From Caulobacter sp. Root1455 (GTDB taxonomy: Bacteria; Pseudomonadota; Alphaproteobacteria; Caulobacterales; Caulobacteraceae), in contig NZ_LMFQ01000024.1 in assembly GCF_001426905.1 (NCBI RefSeq), positions 431,700 through 495,699 on the forward strand: a DNA stretch of 64,000 nucleotides. Reading direction: 5' to 3'. The position numbers were made by a program, and so were the translations under genes. The notes under the pieces are model-generated. The model ran no database searches. It worked only from the letters and a program-made list of their open reading frames with translations, and had not been told where the DNA came from. Positions 50,727-58,984 of the stretch are shown here, piece after piece. Positions within the stretch are counted from its first letter, which is position 1, and every line of letters begins with the position of its first letter.

Positions 50727-51332
50727 ATGCTGCGTCGCCTCTATGACTGGGTCATGGGCCTGGCCGCTTCCCGTCACGCCCCCGCCAGCCTGTTCGCGAT
50801 CTCTTTCGCCGAAAGCTCGTTCTTTCCCGTTCCACCCGACGTGATGCTGGCGCCCATGGTGCTGGCCAAACCGGAAAAGGCCTGGCGCTACGCCGCGCTC
50901 TGCACCCTGGCCTCGGTCCTGGGCGGAATTCTCGGCTACGGCATCGGCTTTTTCTTCCACGACGCGGCCCAGAAGCTGCTGGCGGTGCTGGGCAAGCCCA
51001 ACGCCCTGGCCGACGCCGAATGCTGGTACCGCCAGTGGGGATCGTGGGTGATCATCGCCAAGGGCTTCACCCCCATCCCGTTCAAGCTGGTCACCATCAC
51101 CTCGGGCCTTCTGAAGTTCAGCTTCCCGGTCTTCATCGGCGCCTGCGTCCTGACGCGAGCCGCGCGCTTCTTCCTCGTGGCCCTAGTGGTCAAGAAGTTC
51201 GGCCCGGCCATGCTGCCGGTGATCGAAAAGCGCCTGGCCCTGTTCGCCGGGATTCTGATCGCCCTGCTTGTCATCGGCCTCACGGCGAGCCACTTCTTGG
51301 GTGGAAGCAGTGGCGGAGCATGCGCGGCATGA
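50727..51332 (+). CDS. YqaA-family (DedA-like, COG1238) membrane protein
   Basis: A 201-residue inner-membrane protein of the VTT/SNARE-associated superfamily. Typical FAESSFFPVPPDVMLAPMVLAKP (the membrane-embedded P-V-P-P segment), GGILGYGIGFFFH and AKGFTPIPFKLVTITSGLLKFSF. May help lipid scrambling or membrane homeostasis, as inferred for the superfamily. Its TGA overlaps the ATG of dsbB (ATGA). Confidence 0.9.
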   Translation: MLRRLYDWVMGLAASRHAPASLFAISFAESSFFPVPPDVMLAPMVLAKPEKAWRYAALCTLASVLGGILGYGIGFFFHDAAQKLLAVLGKPNALADAECWYRQWGSWVIIAKGFTPIPFKLVTITSGLLKFSFPVFIGACVLTRAARFFLVALVVKKFGPAMLPVIEKRLALFAGILIALLVIGLTASHFLGGSSGGACAA

Positions 51333-51943
51333 CGATCGAGAACGTCGGGGAAGTCGAGACCAAGGTCACGGAAATCCGCGCCACGACGTCCGTTCACCCG
51401 GCGTCCACGGCCTCGGCGCCGGTGCGCGGCCCGCTGGACCTGATCGCCGAGCAATGGCCCGTCCTGGCCTTCGCCGCCTGCGCCGTCATGCTGGGCGCGG
51501 CCCATGCGTTCGAGACCTTCGGCAAGCTGGCGCCGTGCCTGCTGTGCCTCAAGCAGCGGGAAGTCTACTGGGTCACGGGCACGGTGGCGCTGGTCGCCGT
51601 CGCGGCCTCGCGCACGCCCTGGGCGGACCGGGCGCGCAGGCCGCTGATCCTGCTGCTGGCGATCGGCTTCCTCTTCGGCGCGGGGGTGGCGACCTATCAT
51701 GCCGGCGCCGAATGGAAGTGGTGGCCCGGCCCCGCCGCCTGCGCGGCCGGCGGCGCGGCCTCGGCCAGCGACCTGGTGGCCATGCTGAAGGGCGCCAAGA
51801 TCGCCGCGCCGTCATGCGACAAGGCTGTCTGGGTCTTCCTGGGCCTGTCCATGGCCGGCTGGAACGCCGTGATCTCGCTGGGTCTGGCGATCGCCTCGGC
51901 CTTCGCCGCCCTGCGCGCGCCCGTCTCGCCCCGGGCCGCCTGA
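51329..51943 (+). CDS. dsbB: Disulfide bond formation protein B
   Basis: Inner-membrane oxidase that re-oxidises DsbA with quinones. The first redox pair C70-LL-C73 is in APCLLCLKQREVYW, which also has the quinone-interacting QR. The second pair is probably the Cys in GPAACAAGG and in APSCDKAVW. Four transmembrane helices are predicted. 204 residues. Overlaps the YqaA-like gene by four bases and precedes coq7 by one base, so this is a tight operon. Confidence 0.92.
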   Translation: MTIENVGEVETKVTEIRATTSVHPASTASAPVRGPLDLIAEQWPVLAFAACAVMLGAAHAFETFGKLAPCLLCLKQREVYWVTGTVALVAVAASRTPWADRARRPLILLLAIGFLFGAGVATYHAGAEWKWWPGPAACAAGGAASASDLVAMLKGAKIAAPSCDKAVWVFLGLSMAGWNAVISLGLAIASAFAALRAPVSPRAA

Positions 51944-51944
51944 G

Positions 51945-52505
51945 ATGGACCGGCCCATCCCTCCCCGGCCCGGCCTCGGCGCCCAGAGGGCGCGCCTGGC
52001 CGAAATCCTGCGGGTCGACCAGGCCGGCGAGTTGGCGGCCGTCCACATCTACCGCGGCCAGCAGGCGGTGATGCGCAACGCTCCCGGGCGCGAGCGAATC
52101 GCCGACCAGCTGCAGGAGATGGAGGGCCACGAACAGGTCCACCTCTCCCGGTTCAACGAACTGCTGGGCGAGCGCGAAGTTCGCCCGACGGTGATGTCGC
52201 CCCTGTGGCGCGCGGCCGCCTTCGCCCTGGGCGCGGGCACCGCGCTGCTGGGCGAGAAGGCCGCACACGCGTGCACCGAGGCGGTGGAGACGGTGATCGA
52301 GCAGCACTATGCCGGCCAGATCGCCGAGCTGGAGACCCGCGACCCGTCGCTGGCCGCCGAGCTGAGCCAGTTCCGCGACGACGAGCTGCACCACAAGGAG
52401 ATCGCCATCGGCGAAGGCGCCCGGGAGGCGCCGGCCTATCCGCTGCTGTCGGCCGTGATCCGCGCCGGCTGCCGCGCCGCGATCAAGATCAGCGAGAAGA
52501 TCTGA
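51945..52505 (+). CDS. coq7: 2-nonaprenyl-3-methyl-6-methoxy-1,4-benzoquinol hydroxylase
   Basis: Di-iron carboxylate hydroxylase of ubiquinone synthesis. Iron ligands appear as Glu in DQAGELAAVHIYRGQ, EMEGHEQVHL (E-x-x-H), Glu in CTEAVETVIEQHY and FRDDELHHKEIA (E-x-x-H). 186 residues, the bacterial Coq7 size. Placed directly after dsbB, whose electrons flow to quinones, an arrangement that fits envelope redox function. Confidence 0.95.
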   Translation: MDRPIPPRPGLGAQRARLAEILRVDQAGELAAVHIYRGQQAVMRNAPGRERIADQLQEMEGHEQVHLSRFNELLGEREVRPTVMSPLWRAAAFALGAGTALLGEKAAHACTEAVETVIEQHYAGQIAELETRDPSLAAELSQFRDDELHHKEIAIGEGAREAPAYPLLSAVIRAGCRAAIKISEKI

Positions 52506-52619
52506 CCAGCGTTCGCTGAAACGCCGGAAGAACCGTCCCCTGAAACTTCCTGCTTGGCGGCGTGCGTGGCCGAGCTTACCCATGTCGCCGGAAAATCGCG
52601 TCGCGAGGGGAGTTTCGCT

Positions 52620-54431
52620 TTGCCTACCCAGTTTCACCGGCAGTTCCGACGGGCCGCGGCCCTGTGCGCCGTCTCGCTCCTGGCCCTGACGGGCGCGGCC
52701 CACGCCGCGACGCCGGCCAAGCCGGTCAATCCGCCGAAGCCGACGCCGACCACCGCCCTGACCCTGGGCACCGGCGGCCAGATGCCTGCCGAGGAAGCGG
52801 CGGTGACCCTCGAACATGTCGACCTGAAGCTGAAGATCATCCCCGAGCGCAAGGCGATCGAGGGCGACGCCACCCTGACTCTGGCGGCCAAGAGCGTCCT
52901 GCCCCGCATCGTTCTGGACTTCGACAAGACCTTCGCGGTCAGCGCCCTGATCGTCGACGGCAAGGCCCTGCCCGCCTCGGCCTGGACCAATCCCGAAGGC
53001 CGCCTGACCATCACCCCGCCCGCGCCGATCGCCGCCGGGGCCAAGACCGTGGTCCAGATTCGTTATGCCGGCGTCCCACATGAAGCCGAACGCGCGCCGT
53101 GGGACGGCGGCTTCGTCTGGAAGACCGCCCCGACCGGCGAGCCCTGGATCGCCAGCGCCGTGCAGGGCGACGGCTGCGACCTGTTCTGGCCGTGCATCGA
53201 CTTCCCCACGGGCGAGCCGCTGCTGGTCGACTTCTACATCACCGTGCCCGCCCCGCTGTCGGCGCCGGCCGGCGGCGTGCTGGTCGGCGTCGCGGAGAAG
53301 GACGGCTGGCGCACCTTCCACTGGCGTCAGAAGCAACCCGACACCTACGCGATCGCGGTCAATGTCGGGCCCTATGTGAAGCTGGAAGACACCTACAAGA
53401 GCCGGTTCGGCGACAGCTTCCCGATCGAGTACTGGCACCTGAAGAGCGACGATCCGGCCAAGGCCAAGGCCCTGTTCGCCGAGTTCCCGACCACGCTCGA
53501 CTTCTTCGAGCAGATGATCGGCCCCTACCCGTTCCGGTCCGAGAAGCTGGGCGTCGTCGAGACGCCGCACCTGGGCATGGAACACCAGACCATGAACGCC
53601 TACGGCAACGAGTACAAAAAGGACATCTACGGCTACGACTGGCTGTTCCAGCACGAGCTGTCGCACGAGTGGTTCGGCAACCAGGTGACCAATGTCGACT
53701 GGGACGACATGTGGATCCACGAGGGCCTGGGCAGCTACATGCAGCCGCTGTTCTCGCAATGGCTGCACGGCGACATGGAGTACATGACCCGCCTGAACGC
53801 CCAGCGGGTCGGCAGCAAGAACCTGTTCCCGATCGTCTCCGACAAGGTGATGACCGAGGATCAGGTCTACAAACCCGAAGGCGGCCCGGCGAACGACATC
53901 TACGCCAAGGGCTCGAACATCATGCACACCCTGCGCGCGACGATCGGCGACGAGGCGTTCTTCAAGTCGGTGCGCACCCTGGTCTACGGCCGTCCCGATC
54001 CCAAGCCCGGCAACTTCGCGCCGCGCTACGCCACGACCAAGGACTTCATCCGCATCGTCAACGACGTGACCGGCAAGGACTATCAGTGGTTCTTCGACGC
54101 CTACTTCTATCAGGCCAAGCTGCCGGAGCTCCGCCAGACCCGCGACGGTGACGACCTGGTGCTGAGCTGGATGAACCCCTCGGGCAAGGCCTTCCCGATG
54201 CCGCTCGAGGTCAAGGTCGGCGACAAGGTCGTCACCGTCCCGATGATCGACAACACGGGCCGCATCAAGGTGGGCGACGCCGTGCCGGTGATCGTCGACC
54301 CGGCGTCGAAGATCCTGCGTCGCCAGCCCTATCTGGAGGACTACGCGGTCTGGAAGAAGGCCGCCGACGAAGCCGCCAAGAAGGTCGAAGACGCCAAGAA
54401 GGCGGCGACACCCCCGGTGAAGAAGAAATAG
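52620..54431 (+). CDS. Exported M1-family metallopeptidase
   Basis: Zinc aminopeptidase of 603 residues. The catalytic H345-ELS-H349 with the third ligand E368 makes HExxH-x18-E exactly. The exopeptidase signature appears as LGMEHQTMNAYGNEY. I chose a TTG start at 52620 because GAGGGGAG lies seven bases upstream and the result is a clean signal peptide (AAALCAVSLLALTGAAHAA). The C-terminal tail is Lys/Ala-rich. A strong hairpin follows. Confidence 0.93.
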   Translation: MPTQFHRQFRRAAALCAVSLLALTGAAHAATPAKPVNPPKPTPTTALTLGTGGQMPAEEAAVTLEHVDLKLKIIPERKAIEGDATLTLAAKSVLPRIVLDFDKTFAVSALIVDGKALPASAWTNPEGRLTITPPAPIAAGAKTVVQIRYAGVPHEAERAPWDGGFVWKTAPTGEPWIASAVQGDGCDLFWPCIDFPTGEPLLVDFYITVPAPLSAPAGGVLVGVAEKDGWRTFHWRQKQPDTYAIAVNVGPYVKLEDTYKSRFGDSFPIEYWHLKSDDPAKAKALFAEFPTTLDFFEQMIGPYPFRSEKLGVVETPHLGMEHQTMNAYGNEYKKDIYGYDWLFQHELSHEWFGNQVTNVDWDDMWIHEGLGSYMQPLFSQWLHGDMEYMTRLNAQRVGSKNLFPIVSDKVMTEDQVYKPEGGPANDIYAKGSNIMHTLRATIGDEAFFKSVRTLVYGRPDPKPGNFAPRYATTKDFIRIVNDVTGKDYQWFFDAYFYQAKLPELRQTRDGDDLVLSWMNPSGKAFPMPLEVKVGDKVVTVPMIDNTGRIKVGDAVPVIVDPASKILRRQPYLEDYAVWKKAADEAAKKVEDAKKAATPPVKKK

Positions 54432-54439
54432 ACGCCCGA

Positions 54440-54477
54440 GGCTCCGCCGCCTCCCGCGTCGGGAAGGCGGCGGAGCC
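54440..54477. terminator. Hairpin after the M1 peptidase gene
   Basis: Perfect 12-base-pair stem ggctccgccgcc / ggcggcggagcc with loop tcccgcgtcgggaa. A T-poor tail (cttggtcatctt) makes it a likely transcript-end structure and possibly a weak intrinsic terminator. Confidence 0.6.
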
Positions 54478-54565
54478 CTTGGTCATCTTCCGTTGACCCT
54501 GTTCCTTCACGGCTTGTAGGCCAACGCGCCCTAAGGCTTTGAGCTCACCGCGAGCCAGGAAGCCG

Positions 54566-55099
54566 ATGCTGACGCCCAACCATGTCGTGACCACCGCCCG
54601 CGCCGTTTTGGTCGCCGGCGTCCTGACCGCCGCGGTGCTGATGCTGGGGCCTTGGCCGGGCCTGGAGCAGCTGTTCGGTCTGAGCGACAAGGCCGCCCAC
54701 GCCATCGCCTTCGGCGGCCTGGCGGCGGTCTCGTTCCTGGCCTTCCCCCGCATGCGCCGCAACGATCTGGCCGTCGCCGCCGTCCTGCTGGGCGCCAGCG
54801 TCGAGGTGACCCAGCTGTTCACGGCCGACCGCAGCGCCTCGCTCGCCGACCTGCTGGCCGACACCGCCGGCGTGGGCGTCATCTACCTGGCCAGCCATAT
54901 CGAGCATCTCCGCGCCATGTCCCGTCAGCGCGGCGCGGCGAGCTTCGCCGACATCGCCGCCCAGGACCGCCGGCGCGGGGCGCGTCGCCTGGCGCCGGTG
55001 ATCCAGGCCGTCTTCCGCGCGCCGGCCGAGGTGGAGAAAGCCGAACGTCCGGCCGGGTTCGCCAGCCGGGCGGCCCGACGCTTTCCGCGTCAGGCCTGA
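54566..55099 (+). CDS. VanZ-like membrane protein
   Basis: A 177-residue protein with four predicted transmembrane segments. The VanZ-like pattern DKAAHAIAFGGLAAVSFLAFPRM then ASVEVTQLFTADRSASLADLLADTAGVGVIYLA (the E-x-x-Q and D-x-x-A-D-x-x-G motif) is clear. The C-terminal cytosolic tail is basic. Function of such proteins in bacteria without vancomycin resistance is unclear. Confidence 0.88.
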   Translation: MLTPNHVVTTARAVLVAGVLTAAVLMLGPWPGLEQLFGLSDKAAHAIAFGGLAAVSFLAFPRMRRNDLAVAAVLLGASVEVTQLFTADRSASLADLLADTAGVGVIYLASHIEHLRAMSRQRGAASFADIAAQDRRRGARRLAPVIQAVFRAPAEVEKAERPAGFASRAARRFPRQA

Positions 55100-55105
55100 C
55101 CGCTC

Positions 55106-55390
55106 TCAGGTGATGCGCTTGACGCTGACCGGGTCGCTGCCCGGGAAGCTTTCCTCGAGCCCTTCGTCCAGCAGGGCTTCCTGGCGGTTCTCGGAACACT
55201 CGACCTTCTCCGCCAGCTGATCGTGCTTTTCGCCTTCGGCGAGCGGGGTTTCGGCCTCGCGGGAATGCGGGGCGTCGAAGTGCTTGTCCTCGTGCCGGAC
55301 CTTGCCGTCGCTGGCCATATCGGCCGTCGAGGCGCTGGTGCCGTGTGTGAAGTGGCGGCCGGTTTCTTCCTTCTTGTGGCCAAAGATCAT
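55106..55390 (-). CDS. Small acidic hypothetical protein
   Basis: A 94-residue hydrophilic protein beginning MIFGHKKEETGRHF. The C-terminal ALLDEGLEESFPGSDPVSVKRIT matches the LDExLEESFPxSDP motif common in small alphaproteobacterial proteins. It is rich in His, Asp and Glu. Function unknown. Confidence 0.8.
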   Translation of the reverse strand: MIFGHKKEETGRHFTHGTSASTADMASDGKVRHEDKHFDAPHSREAETPLAEGEKHDQLAEKVECSENRQEALLDEGLEESFPGSDPVSVKRIT

Positions 55391-55460
55391 GGGGTCTCTC
55401 CCGATTTTCGCCCGAAAGCGTTGCGGATAGAACCCTTGAGCCGGCGCCCAGGTTGCGCCG

Positions 55461-55604
55461 TCAGAGCCCGAACACGATAGACCAGAGGACGACATTGGCC
55501 ACCGTCATGGCGGCCATCAGCCATCGCAGCCGGCGTTTGACGCTCAGCGCGCGTCCATGCTCATGAAGCGTCGGACCGGAAAGCATCGAAGGACTGACAA
55601 GCAT
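55461..55604 (-). CDS. Small membrane protein (hypothetical)
   Basis: A 47-residue protein starting MLVSPSMLSGPTLHEHGRAL, with a basic stretch (VKRRLRW) and a C-terminal membrane helix (LMAAMTVANVVLWSIVFGL). GGGAGGG lies four bases before this ATG; a longer frame to 55664 lacks such a site. Confidence 0.6.
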   Translation of the reverse strand: MLVSPSMLSGPTLHEHGRALSVKRRLRWLMAAMTVANVVLWSIVFGL

Positions 55605-55721
55605 CGAACCCTCCCACTGGGCGTCCCCTGTCCCTTGGGTCCGCTCAGTGGCGAGTCGATGCAAGCAGAGCCATAAGGCTTTGTTTCCTCGACATTTTTC
55701 GCGACTCGGTCTCGCCGCGTC

Positions 55722-56282
55722 CTAGGCTTCCAGTTCGATGTCCCAGTAAAGGTAGTCCAGCCAACTGGCGTGCAGGTGTCCCGGCGGGAATCGGCGGCCG
55801 CGATCCTGCAGTTCGTGCATGCTGGGACGGCGCGCGGTGTGGAACGGGTGCATGCCCGCCTCGCGGGGCGTGCGGCCGCCCTTGTGCAGATTGCAGGGCG
55901 CGCAGGCCGTGACGATGTTCTCCCAGGTGGTCCGGCCGCCGCGCGAGCGGGGGATCACGTGGTCGAAGGTCAGTTCGTCGGGCGAACCGCAATACTGGCA
56001 GGAGAACCCGTCGCGCAGGAACAGGTTGAAGCGGGTGAAGGCCGGCGGGCGATCCTGCGGCACGTACTGCTTCAGCGACACCACGCTGGGCAGCTTCATC
56101 TCGAACGAGGGCGAGTGCACCACGTGGTCGTAGGTCGAGACCACGTCGACACGTTCCAGGAACACCGCCTTGATCACCTCCTGCCAGGGCCAGAGGGACA
56201 GCGGGTAGTAGCTCAGGGGCCGATAGTCGGCATTGAGGACGAGCGCCGGCATACCGGACGGTGGACGGGACAGCGCCTGCAT
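55722..56282 (-). CDS. HNH endonuclease
   Basis: A 186-residue protein with a treble-clef HNH domain: zinc ligands C-x-x-C in FSCQYCGSP and CAPCN, catalytic DHVIPRSRGG and N in WENIVTACAPCNLHKGG. The N-terminal half (VLNADYRPLSYYPLSLWPWQEVIKAVFLERVDVV) is the conserved lead typical of this alphaproteobacterial HNH group. The chosen start (Met at 56282) follows GGGAGG with five-base spacing; longer frames upstream lack this. Often found in core genomes; role probably in DNA repair or restriction. Confidence 0.92.
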   Translation of the reverse strand: MQALSRPPSGMPALVLNADYRPLSYYPLSLWPWQEVIKAVFLERVDVVSTYDHVVHSPSFEMKLPSVVSLKQYVPQDRPPAFTRFNLFLRDGFSCQYCGSPDELTFDHVIPRSRGGRTTWENIVTACAPCNLHKGGRTPREAGMHPFHTARRPSMHELQDRGRRFPPGHLHASWLDYLYWDIELEA

Positions 56283-56497
56283 CAGGGCCTCCCTCTGGAG
56301 CGGCACAGGCTCCCGTGAAGCGGATACGCGGTCGGACTGAAGACGGGCCTCCTTCCTACGCATTCTCAGGAATCGCCATTCATTCCCGAACGCACACAAA
56401 GGATGAGCCAACTCGACGACAGAACCAAGACATCCTTGCGCTTGGCGCGTGAACGATCGCGGCTATGGTCAGCGACGGACATTCCGGAGCTTTCGCC

Positions 56498-57337
56498 ATG
56501 CCGACGCCCGCCTTCGTCGTGATCATCCTGGCCGGTTTGCTGGCCGCGGGACCGCCCACGCCGCTGCTGCCTGGGATCGTTGATTCGCCCGACACCGAGG
56601 TCCGCCCCGCTTTCAGCCCCGACGGCCGCTGCATGCTCTGGGGCTCGATCGGCGCGCCGAAGACGACCTGGCGGATCCTGCAGACCTGCCGCGAAGGCGC
56701 GGGATGGTCCAGGCCCGAGGCCGTGTCGTTCGATGGACCCGACAATGATTTCGACCCGGCGTTCTCGCCCGACGGCCGCGCGGTCTATTTCTTCTCCAAC
56801 CGCCCGGGCGGCCAGGGCGGCGACGATCTCTACGTCGTGGACCGCGACCCGGCGACCGGGGCCTTTGGAACGCCGCGCAATCTGGGTCCGGACTTCAACA
56901 CCTCCGGCGACGAGTGGGCGCCCACCCCGACCGCCGACGGCAAGCTGATCTTCTCGTCCGACGGCCATGGCGGTCTGGGCAAGCAGGACCTGTTCGAGGG
57001 CGACCTGACGGGCCACGCGCCGGTTCGCGGTCTGGGGCCGGAGGTCAACGGCCCGCTGGACGACTTCGACGCCGCCCTGCTGGCCGACGGCCGCACCCTG
57101 GTGTTCGCCTCGGGCGACCTGAAGGCCGAAACCCGCGTGACCCTGAACAGCGCCCGGCGCGGCGACGACGGACGCTTCGGCCCGCGCGCGGTCCTGGCCC
57201 CGCCGATCAACTGCTCGGAGGCGATCAACAACGGACCGGCCATCGACCCCAGGCGGCCAGGCGTCCTGTTCTATTCGGCCTATTGCCCCGCCCTGGGTCC
57301 GGGCCGGATGGACATCTTCGAGGTCCCGGCGCCCTAG
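56498..57337 (+). CDS. Exported PD40 (TolB-like) beta-propeller protein
   Basis: A 279-residue exported protein. Signal peptide AFVVIILAGLLAAG. WD40-like PD40 repeats are seen as AFSPDGRCMLWGS, AFSPDGRAVYFFSN, PTADGKLIFSSDG, and ADGRTLVFASGD, each a [FT]SPDG-like blade. These proteins usually bind peptides or peptidoglycan partners. The tail overlaps the convergent GreA-like gene by four bases. Confidence 0.88.
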   Translation: MPTPAFVVIILAGLLAAGPPTPLLPGIVDSPDTEVRPAFSPDGRCMLWGSIGAPKTTWRILQTCREGAGWSRPEAVSFDGPDNDFDPAFSPDGRAVYFFSNRPGGQGGDDLYVVDRDPATGAFGTPRNLGPDFNTSGDEWAPTPTADGKLIFSSDGHGGLGKQDLFEGDLTGHAPVRGLGPEVNGPLDDFDAALLADGRTLVFASGDLKAETRVTLNSARRGDDGRFGPRAVLAPPINCSEAINNGPAIDPRRPGVLFYSAYCPALGPGRMDIFEVPAP

Positions 57338-57813
57338 TCGATCGCGATGATCTCGACCTCGCCGCCGGCCACCATGGCCGTGTCGCCCACGCCCTTGCCC
57401 AGCAGGGCCCGAGCCACGGGCGAGACGTAGGACACCGAACCGCGAGCCGGATCGGCCTCGTCCTCGCCGACGACGCGGAAGGTCTGACGACGGCCGTCCT
57501 CGCGGTCGAAGGTGACGGTCCCGCCGAACTGCAGGCCTTCCACGGACGGATCCCGCTCGCGCAGCTGGGCGCTGGCCCGGCGGGCGGACCAATAGCGCAG
57601 GTCGCGGGTGGCGCGGGCCATGGCGGTGCGGTCCTGGGCGACGTCGCCGCCGGCCTGGGCGGCGCTGTAGGCGGCGCGGGCCTGCGCCAAGTCCGCCTCG
57701 ATCTGGGCCAGGCCCTGCGGCGTGACCAGGTTGGGATGCGGCGAAATCGGACGGTCCAGCAGATCGGCGGCGAACGCCTCGCTGTCGCCTTCCTTGGTGA
57801 AGGCGACGCTCAT
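57334..57813 (-). CDS. GreA/GreB-family elongation factor-like protein
   Basis: A 159-residue protein. The N-terminal coiled-coil (TPQGLAQIEADLAQARAAY...) and the C-terminal FKBP-like domain (VEGLQFGGTVTFDREDGRRQTFRVVGEDEADPARGSVSYVSPVARALLGKGVGDT) are arranged as in GreA. The acidic coiled-coil tip residues (QDRTAMARATRD) are altered relative to canonical GreA, so it may be a Gre-like anti-cleavage or RNA-polymerase-binding factor and not the housekeeping GreA. Confidence 0.88.
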   Translation of the reverse strand: MSVAFTKEGDSEAFAADLLDRPISPHPNLVTPQGLAQIEADLAQARAAYSAAQAGGDVAQDRTAMARATRDLRYWSARRASAQLRERDPSVEGLQFGGTVTFDREDGRRQTFRVVGEDEADPARGSVSYVSPVARALLGKGVGDTAMVAGGEVEIIAID

Positions 57814-58071
57814 GGCCGCATCCCCGGGAAGCGCGTCCCTGCGATGGAAGACGAAAGGGTCATGTCTAGGAAATCCGGCCCGCCTCGGGATGTTCCGCCT
57901 CGGGAGCATCCGACCTAGGCGCGCGCGTCTTCAGGATCAAGACATGCGAAAGCCGCCGGCGACCAGGCGCGGGCGGCTTCGGACACTCCAGGCAAGGAGC
58001 TCGCCCGCGACGGCGTCGGCGGGACAGCGTGGGAAGCCGCTGGCCCCGTCGACCACGAACGCCGCCGAGGC

Positions 58072-58182
58072 TTAGATCGCGATGCCGACCAAAGCGGCGG
58101 CGACGCCGACGGCCGCGGCCAGGAAGAAGCCCACGGCCATGCGGTCGAGCGCGGTTTCGAAGGCGAAAAAGGTGTTGGTCAT
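58072..58182 (-). CDS. 36-residue membrane microprotein
   Basis: A short frame of 36 residues, MTNTFFAFETALDRMAVGFF then LAAAVGVAAALVGIAI: a short soluble N-terminus and one membrane helix. AAGGA lies about seven bases before the ATG. It is divergent from a TetR gene with a palindrome between them. No known family recognised; probably a small regulated membrane protein. The 57814-58071 gap before it holds nothing convincing. Confidence 0.6.
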   Translation of the reverse strand: MTNTFFAFETALDRMAVGFFLAAAVGVAAALVGIAI

Positions 58183-58268
58183 CACACACATCCTTGAGTT
58201 TGGTTGCGGGACGCGGTGATCGAGAAGGCCGCTGCCCCGGTCCAGACCGAGCCCGATCTGGACAATGC

Positions 58269-58287
58269 TTAGATAGCACCGATCTAA
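58269..58287. promoter_or_regulatory. TetR operator candidate
   Basis: Palindrome TTAGAT-agcaccg-ATCTAA between the microprotein (start 58182) and the TetR gene (start 58346). A second small palindrome aagataatctt lies just downstream. The spacing suits a divergent promoter controlled by the TetR protein. Confidence 0.55.
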
Positions 58288-58345
58288 ACGACGTCAAGAT
58301 AATCTTTACGCCGTTAGGATGGATTTTTGAACAGGAACGGTTACA

Positions 58346-58978
58346 GTGTCCGAGATGACACAGACCGCCTCTTCCGAAGCCCGCCCCTACCACCATGGCG
58401 ACCTCAGCCGCGCCCTGGTCGAGGCCGCTCGCCGCATCCTGGAAACCGAGGGTCCGGCGGCGCTTTCGCTGCGAGCGGTGGCGCGCGAAGCCGGCGTCAG
58501 TCCGGCCGCGCCCTACCATCATTTCAAGGACAAGGGCGAACTGCTGGACGCCGTCGCCCACGAAGGTTGGGCCGCCCTGGACGCCGCCCTCGGCGAAGCT
58601 CGGGCCAAGGCCGTCGACAGCAAGGAACGGATGACCAGCCTGGGCGTGGCCTATGTCTGTTTCGCCCGCGACAACCCCGCGCTCTATCGCGTGATGTATG
58701 ACTGTTCGCGCGACAAGGACGCCTTGCCCGAGCAGATGAAGGAAGAAGGCGCCTACTGCCAGGTGCGCAACACCATCGACGAGCGCAGCGGCGGGACGGC
58801 CACGCCGCTCGACCTGGAACTGGCGACCATCGCCGCCTGGTGCGCCGGCCATGGCCTGGCCGAGATGATCAGCTTCAAGCAGTTCGATCCGCTGAAGGAA
58901 GCCCTGGGCGGCGAGGAGGCCTTCCTGCGCGCCGTGTTCGAACACCTGGGCATGTTCGCCAAGCTCGATCAGGCCTAG
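58346..58978 (+). CDS. TetR-family transcriptional regulator
   Basis: A 210-residue regulator. Helix-turn-helix: ILETEGPAALSLRAVAREAGVSPAAPYHHFKDKGELLDAVAHEGW. The C-terminal domain is TetR_C_33/WHG-like (YVCFARDNPALYRVMYDCSRDK). GTG at 58346; an in-frame ATG lies three codons later. The divergent microprotein gene and palindromes suggest autoregulation and control of a membrane function. The stop is six bases before gluQ. Confidence 0.9.
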   Translation: MSEMTQTASSEARPYHHGDLSRALVEAARRILETEGPAALSLRAVAREAGVSPAAPYHHFKDKGELLDAVAHEGWAALDAALGEARAKAVDSKERMTSLGVAYVCFARDNPALYRVMYDCSRDKDALPEQMKEEGAYCQVRNTIDERSGGTATPLDLELATIAAWCAGHGLAEMISFKQFDPLKEALGGEEAFLRAVFEHLGMFAKLDQA

Positions 58979-58984
58979 GTCCGC

